A DNA stretch of 64,000 nucleotides from Mesorhizobium waimense (GCF_003601975.1 NZ_QZWZ01000023.1:1-64000), one strand, 5' to 3'. Positions 18,749 through 29,094 are shown, numbered from the stretch's first letter. Numbers and translations: made by a program. Notes: generated by a model from the letters alone, not told the origin.

Positions 18749-19765
18749 TAGGCCGGTTTCCTCCGCGGTCAGGCCGTGCGGAAGAAGGGGGTCACCCTTG
18801 CCCCTCGTCAACCGCTCCAGCGCATCCACAACCAGATCACAAAACTTCGGATGGTCGAGCTTTATCGCCACGGTGTGGCGGAAGTCGATCTGCTCGCTCG
18901 CCGTGCCGCCGAAATGGTGCCTGCCGCCCATCTTCTCGAAATTGCAGACCGTCATGCCCTTGGTCCACCGGCCGGCAAGCTCGACGCGGATATCGGTCTT
19001 CTCGGTGGTGAAGACGGTCGGGTCGATCATGGCCGCGACGCAGCATGCGTCATGGACGGCGGGATACTCGATCTGCAGCAGGCCGCGATGCGTGGTCGCT
19101 ATGAACTCCCAGATATCGAGGATGAACTTGGCGATCGGGCCACCGACGGCGCGCACCCGGTCCTGCAGGTCCGGTGTGGCCAGCGCCTGGTGCGTGAGGT
19201 CGAGCCCCACCATGGTCACGTCCCAATCGGCGCGAAACACCACGTCGGCAGCCTCCGGGTCGGCATAGATGTTGAACTCCGCCGCGGGCGTGATGTTGCC
19301 GCGCGTGTAGCTTCCCCCCATCGCGACGACCCCCTTCACCCGCTCGACGATGCGCGGGTCCTTGCGGACGGCCAGAGCGATGTTGGTGTAGGGACCGACG
19401 GGTACCAGCGTGATCGTCTTCGGCTCATGCGCCATGACAGTGTCGATGATGAAGTCGACGGCGTGCCGCTTGTCGAGCTCGAACGAGGCGGTCGGCAGCA
19501 CGGGGCCGTCGAGCCCGGTATCGCCGTGGATCTCGACGGCCAGCACCTGATCGATGATTAAAGGGCCGGGAGAGCCTTTCGCCACCGGCACCTTGATGCC
19601 ATAGGCGGTGCATACGGAGAGCGCATTGCGCGTGGTGTTCTCGACATTGTGGTTGCCTGAAACCGTGGTGATGCCGAGAAGGTCGATCTTGGGGTTCCCG
19701 GCCGCGAGCAGGATGGCGATCGCGTCGTCGTGCCCCGGATCGCAGTCCAGGATGATCTTTTCCAT
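18746..19765 (-). CDS. Nucleoside hydrolase (IUNH family)
   Basis: 339 residues. The calcium and ribose site DCDPGHDDA at residues 7-15 is the family signature; further matches are GNHNVENTTRNAL, FVP-like VPVGPYTNIALAV, VAMGGSY and the late VHDACCVAAMIDP. It should hydrolyse the N-glycosidic bond of a nucleoside to base plus ribose. The presence of a ribose-type ABC operon 4 kb away is compatible with nucleoside scavenging but does not prove a link. A GAGG precedes the ATG at 19765. Confidence 0.93.
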   Translation of the reverse strand: MEKIILDCDPGHDDAIAILLAAGNPKIDLLGITTVSGNHNVENTTRNALSVCTAYGIKVPVAKGSPGPLIIDQVLAVEIHGDTGLDGPVLPTASFELDKRHAVDFIIDTVMAHEPKTITLVPVGPYTNIALAVRKDPRIVERVKGVVAMGGSYTRGNITPAAEFNIYADPEAADVVFRADWDVTMVGLDLTHQALATPDLQDRVRAVGGPIAKFILDIWEFIATTHRGLLQIEYPAVHDACCVAAMIDPTVFTTEKTDIRVELAGRWTKGMTVCNFEKMGGRHHFGGTASEQIDFRHTVAIKLDHPKFCDLVVDALERLTRGKGDPLLPHGLTAEETGL

Positions 19766-19986
19766 GGTGGCACCTCGTTTGTCGGCCGAGCCTGCGAGGA
19801 CAAGAGACTGCCGCGCCTTGTGCCGTCAAGATTCTTGTTCTCAACTGGTGAGAGACGATCCGATGGCCTCCCTGATCCGGAGGCGGCATGACTGGGCGGG
19901 CGCTTTCGCTTGCCCCGCGCCGGTTGCCGACTAGTTACCACTTGCGTTCTTCGCCAGCAGCGAGGTGGCAGCAATGACGCGGAGCG

Positions 19987-20181
19987 TTGCGTTTCTTGTT
20001 ACGGGCGACGGCGCGATTGAGGGTCGAGGCCGCGCGACGTGCTTTGGAGGAAGGGACATTGCCGATGAACGAGATCGCCAGGCTGGTCGGCTTCGGCGAC
20101 GAGCAGAGCCTGCGCCGGGCCATGCTGGCATCGGCCGCGATCACGCCGAGCGAATATCGCCACCGTTTTGGTCCGTCATAG
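19987..20181 (+). pseudogene. C-terminal remnant of an AraC/GlxA-type regulator
   Basis: About 64 codons read RLRVEAARRALEEG, MNEIARLVGFGDEQSLRRAM and ITPSEYRHRFG, the second helix-turn-helix and tail of a GlxA-like AraC regulator. Upstream the frame is closed by a TGA at about 19975 and no effector domain exists, so this is a relic rather than a gene. It may explain the otherwise empty gap between the nucleoside hydrolase and the LysE gene. Confidence 0.75.
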
Positions 20182-20366
20182 GCGAGGGGCGTATGCTTTG
20201 CCGCGCCAATGCAGCTGAAACCGCCTTGGCAGGAATTGAATGAACATTGTCCTTCTGCCGAGCCGACCGGGCCGCTAGGGTGAGGACGAACCAAGCGGCC
20301 GACTTCCGCATCGGCCCGCGTCGCCATCAATTGCCAAACTTCGCAGAGAACAGTTCGGAGGGAACC

Positions 20367-21020
20367 TTGTCTGAGATCGTGACCATCTTTTCCATCCTCG
20401 GCGTCTTCCTGCTTGGCGCGATGAGCCCAGGACCGAGCTTCGTCGTCGTCTCCCGCATCGCGGTTGCGGGCGAGCGCGCCGATGGTCTGGCGGCGGCGAT
20501 CGGCATGGGCATTGGCGGCTTCATTTTCGCGGCGATCGCCGTGGCGGGATTGACCGCGCTGCTGGTCCAGATCGCCTGGCTCGACATCACGCTGCGCATT
20601 GCAGGCGGCGCCTATCTCATCTGGATCGGCATCAGGATATGGCGTGGTGCCACCGAACCGGTCGAGATCACCAGCGACGCCTCGGCCCGCGCCGGCTCGT
20701 TCTGGCGGGCGCTTCGTCACGCGCTCCTCGTGCAGCTCGCCAACCCCAAGACCGCGATCTTCTACGCGTCGATGTTCGCGGCCATGCTGCCGGCGTCGCC
20801 GCCGCTGTGGATGCTGCTGGTCCTGCCGCCGCTGCTGTTCTGCAACGAATTCGTCTGGTACGCGATCGTCGCCTTCGCCTTTTCGGCGAGCGGGCCGCGC
20901 TCCGTCTACCTGCGGGTCAAGCACTGGATCGACCGCGCCGCCGGCGCCGTCGTCGGTGCGCTCGGTCTGAAGCTGATGATCGAGGGCATGGCGGCGGCGC
21001 GAAGAGGCGTGAGCGGATAA
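20367..21020 (+). CDS. LysE-family amino-acid/metabolite exporter
   Basis: 217 residues from TTG 20367, which follows GGAGGG at good spacing. Six hydrophobic segments and the family motif GAMSPGPSFVVVSR near residue 18, followed by GxGxGGxxxA-like spacing and QLANPKTAIFYASMF, identify a RhtB/LysE exporter in the inner membrane. The cargo is unknown. Its upstream region (20182-20366) shows no gene. Confidence 0.88.
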   Translation: MSEIVTIFSILGVFLLGAMSPGPSFVVVSRIAVAGERADGLAAAIGMGIGGFIFAAIAVAGLTALLVQIAWLDITLRIAGGAYLIWIGIRIWRGATEPVEITSDASARAGSFWRALRHALLVQLANPKTAIFYASMFAAMLPASPPLWMLLVLPPLLFCNEFVWYAIVAFAFSASGPRSVYLRVKHWIDRAAGAVVGALGLKLMIEGMAAARRGVSG

Positions 21021-21138
21021 GGCGCTCCAGCAGGTCCCTTTTCGACCTCACTATTTTCAGAACCAGATGTAAGATCCAAAGACCGGGATATATTGCGGGT
21101 ACATTCTTGGGCTAACGCTCATTGAACGGGGTCATGGC

Positions 21139-22098
21139 ATGCAGGCAGTGCCGATATCTCATCCAGGCGAGCAACCTGCCGTCGGGTCGATATCCTCTTT
21201 GACCGGCTATCCGGCTGCCGTCCTGTGCTGGCTTCTTTCGGCTGGTGTGTATATCGCGGCCAAATGGGTGGCGCCTGAAATGCCACCCTGGGGCCTCTGC
21301 TTTTGGCGCCTTACCCTTGCTTGCGCCATCCTGCTGCCGATAGTGCACCGCCATCGCGGCGCGATGATGGGGCTTCTGCGATCCCGGCCCCTGGAGATCA
21401 TCGCCGTCGGAGCGATCGGCCTGACGCTGTGCCAGGGCATGATCTACCATGGCCTCAACGATACCGACGCAACCACGGCCGGTATCATCATGGCGCTGTC
21501 TCCGATCATGACGATGGTGCTCGCGCGTTTTGTGCTTGGCGAGCCGCTCGGGCTCTGGAAGGCGCTTGGCGCGCTGGTCGCGCTCGCCGGGATGATGGTG
21601 ATCGTCGCGCACGGAAACCTGGCGGCGCTCCTTCAGCTCCGGTTCAATCCTGGCGAATTGTGGATTGTCGGCAGTGCGTTCTGCTGGGCTCTCTACACCG
21701 TGCTTGTGCGCCGTTCCAAATTCGGCATCGAACTCTTGCCGTTGGTCGTGCTCCTGCTCGGCGCCGGTGCGCTGGTAGCCCTGCCTTTCCACCTCTGGGA
21801 ATTGTTCAATGACGAACGCTCCGCCATGAATGCCCATGGCTTGCTCGCGCTCGCCTATCTGGCAGGCCCGGGCGGCGCCTTGATGTACTATCTCTACAAC
21901 CGAAGCGTGGAAACACTTGGCGCGAGCAGGGCGAGCATGCTGCTCTATCTGCAAACACTGTTCGTCGCCGTGCTGGCCTATCTGTTGCTCGCAGAGAGCC
22001 TGCATGACTACGACCTGCTTGGCGCTGCCTTTATCGTAGCCGGGATCGTTCTCGCCACAGCGCTGAAACCCAAGCCGGGTCCCGCTCGCATGGCGTAG
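21139..22098 (+). CDS. EamA-family (DMT) transporter
   Basis: 319 residues with ten hydrophobic segments in two EamA repeats; each ends with the expected motif (YHGLNDTDATTAGIIMALSPIMTMVLARFVLGEPL in the first, ASRASMLLYLQTLFVAVLAYLLLAESL in the second). Such proteins export amino acids, purines or similar metabolites. The start at 21139 lacks a strong ribosome binding site. It follows the LysE gene by 118 bp in the same direction. Confidence 0.9.
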   Translation: MQAVPISHPGEQPAVGSISSLTGYPAAVLCWLLSAGVYIAAKWVAPEMPPWGLCFWRLTLACAILLPIVHRHRGAMMGLLRSRPLEIIAVGAIGLTLCQGMIYHGLNDTDATTAGIIMALSPIMTMVLARFVLGEPLGLWKALGALVALAGMMVIVAHGNLAALLQLRFNPGELWIVGSAFCWALYTVLVRRSKFGIELLPLVVLLLGAGALVALPFHLWELFNDERSAMNAHGLLALAYLAGPGGALMYYLYNRSVETLGASRASMLLYLQTLFVAVLAYLLLAESLHDYDLLGAAFIVAGIVLATALKPKPGPARMA

Positions 22099-22204
22099 GC
22101 GCAGAGCCGGCATCGAGAGCGACCGCTGCTGACCCCGAAGGTCAACTTGACCAATCACAAGGCCGACGACATTGTGGACGTGCAATTCGTAGCCAAGTGG
22201 TCGT

Positions 22205-23497
22205 GTGGCAATGGATTTTCGCGACGCCATCGATAGATCGCTGGCCTGGGCCGGCGGATGGTTCGACTATGCCGCCACGCCGTGGTTCGTCTATCAGGCC
22301 GCCATCATCGTCTCGCTCTTCCTGGTGGCGAAGCTCGCGGCGCTGCGGATCGAGCCGCTGGTCGAGAACCAGGCACGCCAGATCAAGGGCCATCCCGGAC
22401 TGCTGAGGGTTGTCATCGCGCTGTTGCGGCGCACCGACTGGATCCTGTTCACGATCCTGCTGTTTGCCGCGCTTAACATTCTGCGCGCCATCACCTGGCC
22501 GAGCCGCACCCATCTCCTCCTCGTCGCGCTGCTGCTCTCGCTGGCGTGGCTGTTCGCGGCCGTGCTGTCGCGCATCATCCGCAACCGCCTCGTCGCGCGC
22601 ACGCTCGGCTGGCTGGCCTGGATCTACGCGGCCCTTGTCATACTGGGCGTCGGCGACGAGGCAGCCGCTTTCCTCGACAGCGTCGCAATCCCTCTGGGCG
22701 CGGTTCGCCTTTCGGCGCTCATGGTGCTGAAGGCGGCGCTGCTCTTGATCGCCACCGTCTGGCTCGCGGTGGTCACCGGCAATTACATCGATGAGCGCGT
22801 CCGCGTCTCCGAGGAGCTGACGCCGTCGATCCGCGTCCTCGTCGGCAAGGTCGCCAAGATCGGTCTCGTGCTGGTGGCTGGGACCGTTGCATTCTCCGCC
22901 GTCGGTCTCGACCTGACGGCGCTGACGGTGTTTTCCGGTGCTGTCGGCGTCGGTCTCGCTTTCGGGCTGCAGAAGGTCGTCTCGAATTTCGTCTCCGGCG
23001 TGATCATCCTGCTCGACAAGTCGATCAAGCCGGGCGACACGATTTCTCTGGAAGGCACGTTCGGCTGGATACGCGAATTGCGGGCGCGCTTTGTCTCGGT
23101 GGTGACGCGCGACGGCCGCGAATTCCTGATCCCCAACGAGGACTTCATCACCCAGAGGGTCATCAACTGGTCGTTCAGCGACAACCTCGTGCGCCTCGAC
23201 GTGAACTTCGGCGTCTCCTACGACGCCGATCCGCACAAGGTCAGCGAGCTGGCGATAGAGGCCGCGATCAGCGTCGGCCGGGTCGACGCCGACCGGAGGC
23301 CAGTCTGCTGGCTCACCGACTTCGGCGACTCCTCGCTGAACTTCGTCCTGCGCTTCTGGATCCGCGACCCCCAGCAAGGCCTGACCAACGTGCGCGGCAA
23401 GGTGCTGTTGGCGCTGTGGGACACATTCAAGGCCAACGACATAAGCATTCCCTATCCGCATCGCGAGATCATCATGAGAGAGGCGGGCGGGCGCTGA
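22205..23497 (+). CDS. MscS-family mechanosensitive channel
   Basis: 430 residues (GTG at 22205 or ATG at 22211). About five N-terminal membrane segments precede the conserved MscS pore helix and beta domain: FSGAVGVGLAFGLQKVVSNFVSGVIILLDKSIKPGDTI, then FLIPNEDFITQRVINWS, and a C-terminal alpha/beta vestibule ending PYPHREIIMREAGGR. It should open under membrane tension to release solutes. The last ~330 bp recur as truncated, diverged copies at 25188-25417 and 30664-30842, and the gene is followed directly by a binding-protein relic. Confidence 0.93.
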   Translation: MAMDFRDAIDRSLAWAGGWFDYAATPWFVYQAAIIVSLFLVAKLAALRIEPLVENQARQIKGHPGLLRVVIALLRRTDWILFTILLFAALNILRAITWPSRTHLLLVALLLSLAWLFAAVLSRIIRNRLVARTLGWLAWIYAALVILGVGDEAAAFLDSVAIPLGAVRLSALMVLKAALLLIATVWLAVVTGNYIDERVRVSEELTPSIRVLVGKVAKIGLVLVAGTVAFSAVGLDLTALTVFSGAVGVGLAFGLQKVVSNFVSGVIILLDKSIKPGDTISLEGTFGWIRELRARFVSVVTRDGREFLIPNEDFITQRVINWSFSDNLVRLDVNFGVSYDADPHKVSELAIEAAISVGRVDADRRPVCWLTDFGDSSLNFVLRFWIRDPQQGLTNVRGKVLLALWDTFKANDISIPYPHREIIMREAGGR

Positions 23498-23624
23498 GGG
23501 TGCGGGGGCGCTGCTGGTCGCCAAGGGCGGCGTCAAGGACAAGGACGTCAAGATGGTCGGCACCGACGGGCTGCCGCCGGCGGCATCGAGGCAGTGGCCA
23601 AGGGCGACTGGGCGGCGTCCCAAT
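23498..23624 (+). pseudogene. Relic of a sugar-binding-protein gene behind mscS
   Basis: Bases GGGGGCGCTGCTGGTCGCCAA and the following KDVKMVGTDGLPP-like and GIEAVAKGDWAAS-like codons match the intact binding-protein gene near 14764-14883, but frameshifts and the absence of the remaining gene show it is dead. It begins one codon after the mscS stop. Confidence 0.75.
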
Positions 23625-23646
23625 GACTGCTTCGTCTCTCCTTCCG

Positions 23647-24999
23647 CTAGTCTGCTCCATCCTTTCTCGCCCGCTCGATGAATTTCTCCGCGACCGCTTT
23701 GCCGAGTGCGGCACCGGCCTTGTTGTCCATTTCGTAGTGGATGCCTGCCCAGACGCGCGAATCGCCGGCCTCTTTGCCAACCTTGCGGATGAATTCAGCA
23801 TGGCTGGGAAACAGGTACGCCAGGACCTCGCATCGGGCAGTTGAAAGCGTGGAGTGGTTGGACGGATAACTGGGATGGGCAGGGACCGCAAACTGGGGAG
23901 TGATGCTCGGATCAAGCATGTGGGGGCGCAGGTACCAATAAGCGTACTTCCCATCGTTGCTTGCAATGAGAGCGTCGTAATATACCGTTGCAAGCATCGC
24001 GTAAGCCCGCGCGGCACGCGGCGGATTCGAATCCGTCTTGTCTTCGAACATCCACTTGCTGGCATAGTCGTACCAGTCGGTGAACAGGCCGGATGGGCTC
24101 TGCCAATAGAACGCTTTGTAGCTGTTAGGGAATTTTCGTTCAAACTGCCGGATTGCATCTGTCTCGGCCTTTACGGCCGGGGACTGGCAGTCGGGTGGGG
24201 CCGGCGACCTGAACTCATCGGCTGTTGCGAGTACGATCGGCTTCCAGTTCGGCACGGTTACATTGGCGGGTTTGTCCCCGACCCACTTGCATGGCCCGGT
24301 CGGGACCGTGCCGGCCCAGACTGCGTCGGAGCCATCGGCCTTTGCCCGCGCAATCACCTGTTCAGCCACCCGTCGCCCCAATTCGAGGCCGGCGGAAGAA
24401 TCGCTCGGGAATTGGAGACCGGCAAGGACACGGGACTGTGCCGCTTCTTCGGCCATTGCCTCGAACGACGACGTCTCGTCCGGAAAGAAATAGGACAGAA
24501 CGGTCGCGGCGGCTCCGGCGACTGCGGCATGCTCCGATGGGTAGGAGGGACTCCGCGGCGTAGGCAGCACAACCGACAGTGCCGCATCCGCCTCGCTCGG
24601 GCGCGGGCGATTATAGAAGTACTTCGACTCCCACGCGGCAATGGTGGCGTCGTAGATCGCCATCGTCAAATACGTATAGACGCGGTGTGCGTTGGGAATC
24701 TGCTTGCCTTCGAGAAGGCGGTCGTTGACCAGGTCGATCCATCGATAGCCAGGCGAGCCGGCATCCCAGAACGTGATCTTCGCGGCGACCTGCGCATCGT
24801 TCTTTGCGATAATATTTCGGAGCTGCTCCAGCTCGGCCGTGGAAGTATCCGGTGGGGGCGGGACTCGGAGGTCCTCGCCCGACGTGATCACCCACGTCTT
24901 CCACGTTCCAGCCTTTGGTTCTATCAAATCCGATTGGGCGAAAGCGCAGTTCCCTGACAAAAGGACCACTGCGCAGGCTTTGCATAAGGCGCTAAGCAT
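23647..24999 (-). CDS. Exported vanadium haloperoxidase/PAP2-like phosphatase
   Basis: 450 residues; ATG at 24999 follows GGGAGG. A Sec signal peptide (MLSALCKACAVVLLSGNCAFA) indicates export. Two PAP2-type halves are seen: first RPRPSEADAA...SYPSEHAAVAGAAATVL, then YLRPHMLDPS...HPSYPSNHSTLSTARCEVLAYLF with DSRVWAGIHYEMDNKAG at the end. The RP, PSxHS/PSEH and RxxxGxHxxxD motifs are those of acid phosphatases and vanadium haloperoxidases, whose active sites are alike. Whether it dephosphorylates or oxidises halide is not decidable here. It lies between two direct copies of the mscS 3' end. Confidence 0.85.
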   Translation of the reverse strand: MLSALCKACAVVLLSGNCAFAQSDLIEPKAGTWKTWVITSGEDLRVPPPPDTSTAELEQLRNIIAKNDAQVAAKITFWDAGSPGYRWIDLVNDRLLEGKQIPNAHRVYTYLTMAIYDATIAAWESKYFYNRPRPSEADAALSVVLPTPRSPSYPSEHAAVAGAAATVLSYFFPDETSSFEAMAEEAAQSRVLAGLQFPSDSSAGLELGRRVAEQVIARAKADGSDAVWAGTVPTGPCKWVGDKPANVTVPNWKPIVLATADEFRSPAPPDCQSPAVKAETDAIRQFERKFPNSYKAFYWQSPSGLFTDWYDYASKWMFEDKTDSNPPRAARAYAMLATVYYDALIASNDGKYAYWYLRPHMLDPSITPQFAVPAHPSYPSNHSTLSTARCEVLAYLFPSHAEFIRKVGKEAGDSRVWAGIHYEMDNKAGAALGKAVAEKFIERARKDGAD

Positions 25000-25187
25000 G
25001 TTTGGCCTCCCATGGTTGGTCCCCGGCCCAAAGACGGACGCTTTTCTGGTTTTACAGCTGCTCCGTCCCAATTTTAGCGATCGCTGATTATAGCGCCGGA
25101 CACCGCCGGGCAAAAGGATCAAATGCGAATAGGGCAGCGTTGTTGGTGACCGCTTCCTTTCTGACTTGAGGCCCGATTGCCGCTGTG

Positions 25188-25417
25188 ACAGCGTCGGCCG
25201 GGTCGACGCCGACCGGCGGCCGGTCTGCTGGCCGACCGACTTCGGCGACTCCTCGCTGAACTTCGTCCTGCGCTTCTGGATCCGCGACCCCCAGCAAGGC
25301 CTGACCAACGTGCGCGGCAAGGTGCTGCTGGCGCTGTGGGACACATTCAAGGCAAACGGCATAAGCATCCCCTATCCGCATCGCGAGATCATCACGAGGG
25401 AGGCGGGCGGGCGCTGA
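25188..25417 (+). pseudogene. Truncated copy of the mscS 3' end
   Basis: Starting at CAGCGTCGGCCGGGTCGACG this segment parallels 23271-23497 almost base for base and encodes the last ~75 residues of MscS (RPVCWPTDFGDSS, LNFVLRFWIRDPQQG, ISIPYPHREII). It lacks the membrane and pore region, so it cannot be a channel. Confidence 0.9.
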
Positions 25418-25500
25418 GGGTGCGGTGTTCACCGCCAAGGGCATGCGGGCAGGGACGTCAAGATCGTCGGAGCCGACGGCCTGCCGCCGGCGGGGACGTA
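25418..25500 (+). pseudogene. Second, shorter sugar-binding-protein relic
   Basis: After the truncated mscS copy the sequence GACGTCAAGATCGTCGG and GCCGACGGCCTGCCG again matches the binding-protein gene (about 14800-14850), but more degenerate than the copy at 23498-23624. mscS tail and binding-protein relic therefore form one duplicated unit. Confidence 0.7.
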
Positions 25501-25506
25501 GGCACA

Positions 25507-25689
25507 TCAAATCAAACGGTTGCTTTCCGCAGTTTGACGCGCCCGCCGCACTGTGCCGTCGGTGTCGGCGATCTTTCGTCTTGCGGCTTCGTCGCTTCTG
25601 ATCGTCAGCCGCTTCGACAGGACTTTCGGAGACTTGAGGATCGGCTCGATCGTTACGACCGGAGCGTCCGGGGTTTTCATGAATCTCAT
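25507..25689 (-). CDS. Small hypothetical protein
   Basis: A 60-residue protein (MRFMKTPDAPVVTIEPILK...RRARQTAESNRLI) from the ATG at 25689, preceded by AAAGGA at eight bases. It is basic and hydrophilic in the second half, with no membrane segment. No family recognised. It is the distal gene of a minus-strand run that reads away from groEL. Confidence 0.5.
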   Translation of the reverse strand: MRFMKTPDAPVVTIEPILKSPKVLSKRLTIRSDEAARRKIADTDGTVRRARQTAESNRLI

Positions 25690-25768
25690 AGACAATGTCC
25701 TTTCAGGTAAAAATGAAGGCAGGCGCGGAGCGGCTGTCCGCTCCGGCACCTTATGCACGGCGATAAAA

Positions 25769-25963
25769 TTACTTTCGTACGATCCAGGCCAGCAATGCCG
25801 ATTCAAAATCGGAATTGCCGGTATAGTCGCGGATCAAAAGCGCGGCGTATCCTTGCCACTGATCCTCGGGGATCCCATTTTCGATGACCGACGTTCTGAA
25901 GGCGTCGCGCAGGATATTGCAGTCAAAAGTCGAGATCACATCGGCCGAATGATCATTGTCCAT
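25769..25963 (-). CDS. Small acidic hypothetical protein
   Basis: 64 residues (MDNDHSADVISTFDCNILRDAF...ALLAWIVRK) with GGGAGC before the ATG. The composition (conserved-looking aromatic pattern DQWQGYAALLIRDYTG) suggests a small helical soluble protein. It belongs to the run of four small genes on the minus strand between 25.5 and 26.55 kb downstream of groEL. Function unknown. Confidence 0.6.
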   Translation of the reverse strand: MDNDHSADVISTFDCNILRDAFRTSVIENGIPEDQWQGYAALLIRDYTGNSDFESALLAWIVRK

Positions 25964-26113
25964 GATGCAGCTCCCATTTAGGGGGCGGGAGTACGGTGGA
26001 CGCTCTCAAGCGCCGGTGCCCATGTTCTGGCCGGCGACGACGGGACTGTACGCCCCCGACCGCTGGTTAGCGAATCATTCCGGCAGATTTGTCCGTTGGT
26101 GCATCAGCACAGG

Positions 26114-26299
26114 TCAGCGGCCGGCCTCTTCCCGCCGCTTGAAGTCTTGATCATTCAGCCGGCCGACTATCTCGTCCGCTTCGCCGGCATTGATGCCGAC
26201 CATGACCTTGTGATTGGACTCGGCGGGCTGGCCGGTGAAGACGTCGAAAACGGTCCAACTGTCCGGATGGTCCATGCGAAGCGCGTAGCGGTTTGCCAT
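26114..26299 (-). CDS. Small protein of the WTVxxVFxGxPA type
   Basis: 61 residues from the ATG at 26299, preceded by AAAGGACG. The core HPDSWTVFDVFTGQPAESN followed by VGINAGEADEIVGRLND looks like a small beta-then-helix fold. It is paralogous to the middle of the 106-residue protein at 30046-30366 (RSWTVYHVFSGIPAHED), which lies on the other flank of groESL. Function unknown. Confidence 0.7.
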   Translation of the reverse strand: MANRYALRMDHPDSWTVFDVFTGQPAESNHKVMVGINAGEADEIVGRLNDQDFKRREEAGR

Positions 26300-26337
26300 A
26301 GTCCGCGTCCTTTCGTTCTCGCCCGCCACTGACCGGT

Positions 26338-26553
26338 TCAGGCCTGCACAATGAAAAACACTGCCGCCAGGACGACGACTGTCCACAGCACCACACCCAG
26401 CTTCAAAACCAGGCCCCCGTGTGACGAGAGACCCTCCCGCATGCTGGCAGCCACGTTCTTCATGCTCCTGGATCTGGCCGGCGTCGCCGCAACGGTGACC
26501 GGCGGCTTGACCCCAAGCCTGCCGAATACCGGAAGCAGTGTCGGTTCACGCAC
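26338..26553 (-). CDS. Small single-pass membrane protein
   Basis: 71 residues from a GTG at 26553 with AGGAGA six bases upstream. The C-terminal segment LVLKLGVVLWTVVVLAAVFFIVQA is a clear membrane helix at the very end, so the protein is probably tail-anchored with a basic, Arg-rich N-terminal part in the cytoplasm. It starts 24 bp after the groEL stop and is likely co-transcribed with groESL. Family not recognised. Confidence 0.7.
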   Translation of the reverse strand: MREPTLLPVFGRLGVKPPVTVAATPARSRSMKNVAASMREGLSSHGGLVLKLGVVLWTVVVLAAVFFIVQA

Positions 26554-26576
26554 GGGTTTCTCCTGACTTCAAGGCC

Positions 26577-28211
<1,635 letters not shown>

Positions 28212-28267
28212 GATTGTTCATCCCGTTCGAAAATTGGAGTGCGCGGTTTGCCGTAAAGCCAGCCTGG

Positions 28268-28600
28268 TCAGGCGGCGTTCTTGACGGCCGCTGTCTTGTC
28301 GAGAATGTCGATCTTCTCGATAATACCCATGATGTCGGCTTCCTTCATGATCAGAAGGTCTTCGCCGTCGATCTTGACCTCGGTGCCCGACCATTTGCCG
28401 AACAGGATGAAGTCGCCGGCTTTCACATCGGGCACGATCAGCGCGCCGTTTTCGTCGCGAGCGCCCGGGCCAACGGCGATCACTTCGCCTTCCTGGGGTT
28501 TTTCCTTGGCATTGTCGGGAATGATGATGCCCCCCTTGGATTTGGTGTCGCCTTCGGCGCGGCGAATGACGACGCGGTCGTGGAGTGGCCGGAATTTCAT
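28268..28600 (-). CDS. groES: Co-chaperonin GroES (second locus)
   Basis: 110 residues, slightly longer than the usual 95-104 because of a KTAAVKNAA tail. MKFRPLHDRVVIRR, the mobile loop AEGDTKSKGGIIIPD and FGKWSGTEVKIDGEDLLIMKE are typical. First gene of the groESL operon, preceded by a CIRCE variant at 28656-28682. Confidence 0.97.
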   Translation of the reverse strand: MKFRPLHDRVVIRRAEGDTKSKGGIIIPDNAKEKPQEGEVIAVGPGARDENGALIVPDVKAGDFILFGKWSGTEVKIDGEDLLIMKEADIMGIIEKIDILDKTAAVKNAA

Positions 28601-28655
28601 GGGAAACTTCTTTCTGGGGCCAGCATAGGCGGCCGCTACCCCTGATATAGGCGCG

Positions 28656-28682
28656 TTGGCACTCGATAGATAGGAGTGCCAG
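28656..28682. promoter_or_regulatory. CIRCE-like operator of the second groESL
   Basis: TTGGCACTC, nine bases, then GAGTGCCAG. Two symmetric changes (A to G and T to C) distinguish it from the perfect CIRCE at 100-126; symmetry is kept. It is 56 bp upstream of groES, so HrcA or a paralogue should bind. The conserved but altered arms may weaken binding. Confidence 0.85.
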
Positions 28683-29094
28683 AATTAATTCTCGCGAATG
28701 TCCAAGAAATCGAATGAAATAATTCGAGACGCGCAGAAAATCATTCGCATCGGAGGAAAACTTTCTGCCGCCGTGATTTTCGCGGACGCTGATTTGTTAT
28801 TTCAAAGGACAAATAAAAGGGCACCGCGACCTTGTTTGCAACTCAATTGAGGCGCATATGTAAAGCTCGTTGATTTGGTCGAGTTGGCTTTGTGTCAGAG
28901 CCCCGCCATTCACCACCGAATTCTCGAAAACGAGTGCATGCGCCGGTCCGGCGCACATTTCGTCCCGTTCGAACCCTGGAATGAAACCGACGCTGACCAC
29001 GGATATACTGGCAGCGTCGGGCATCGCCTCAGCGGTTCGAGTGGGAATGATACGGAAAGGCGCAGCCGTGCGTTTCCGCGGAAAGCCGCAATTC
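28683..29094. other. Divergent intergenic region, AT-richer than average
   Basis: The first 120 bp are unusually A/T-rich (runs such as GAATTAATTC and GAAATAATTCG) and should hold the promoters of groES on the minus strand and of the small-gene run on the plus strand. A minus-strand open frame (28797-29024) is possible but its start has an unsuitable ribosome binding site; I do not call it. Confidence 0.4.

Noticed and set aside
23647..25368. Longer start for the haloperoxidase-like gene (573 codons)
   Set aside because: The extra N-terminus is the antisense of the truncated mscS copy; a signal peptide and good ribosome binding site are found at 24999.
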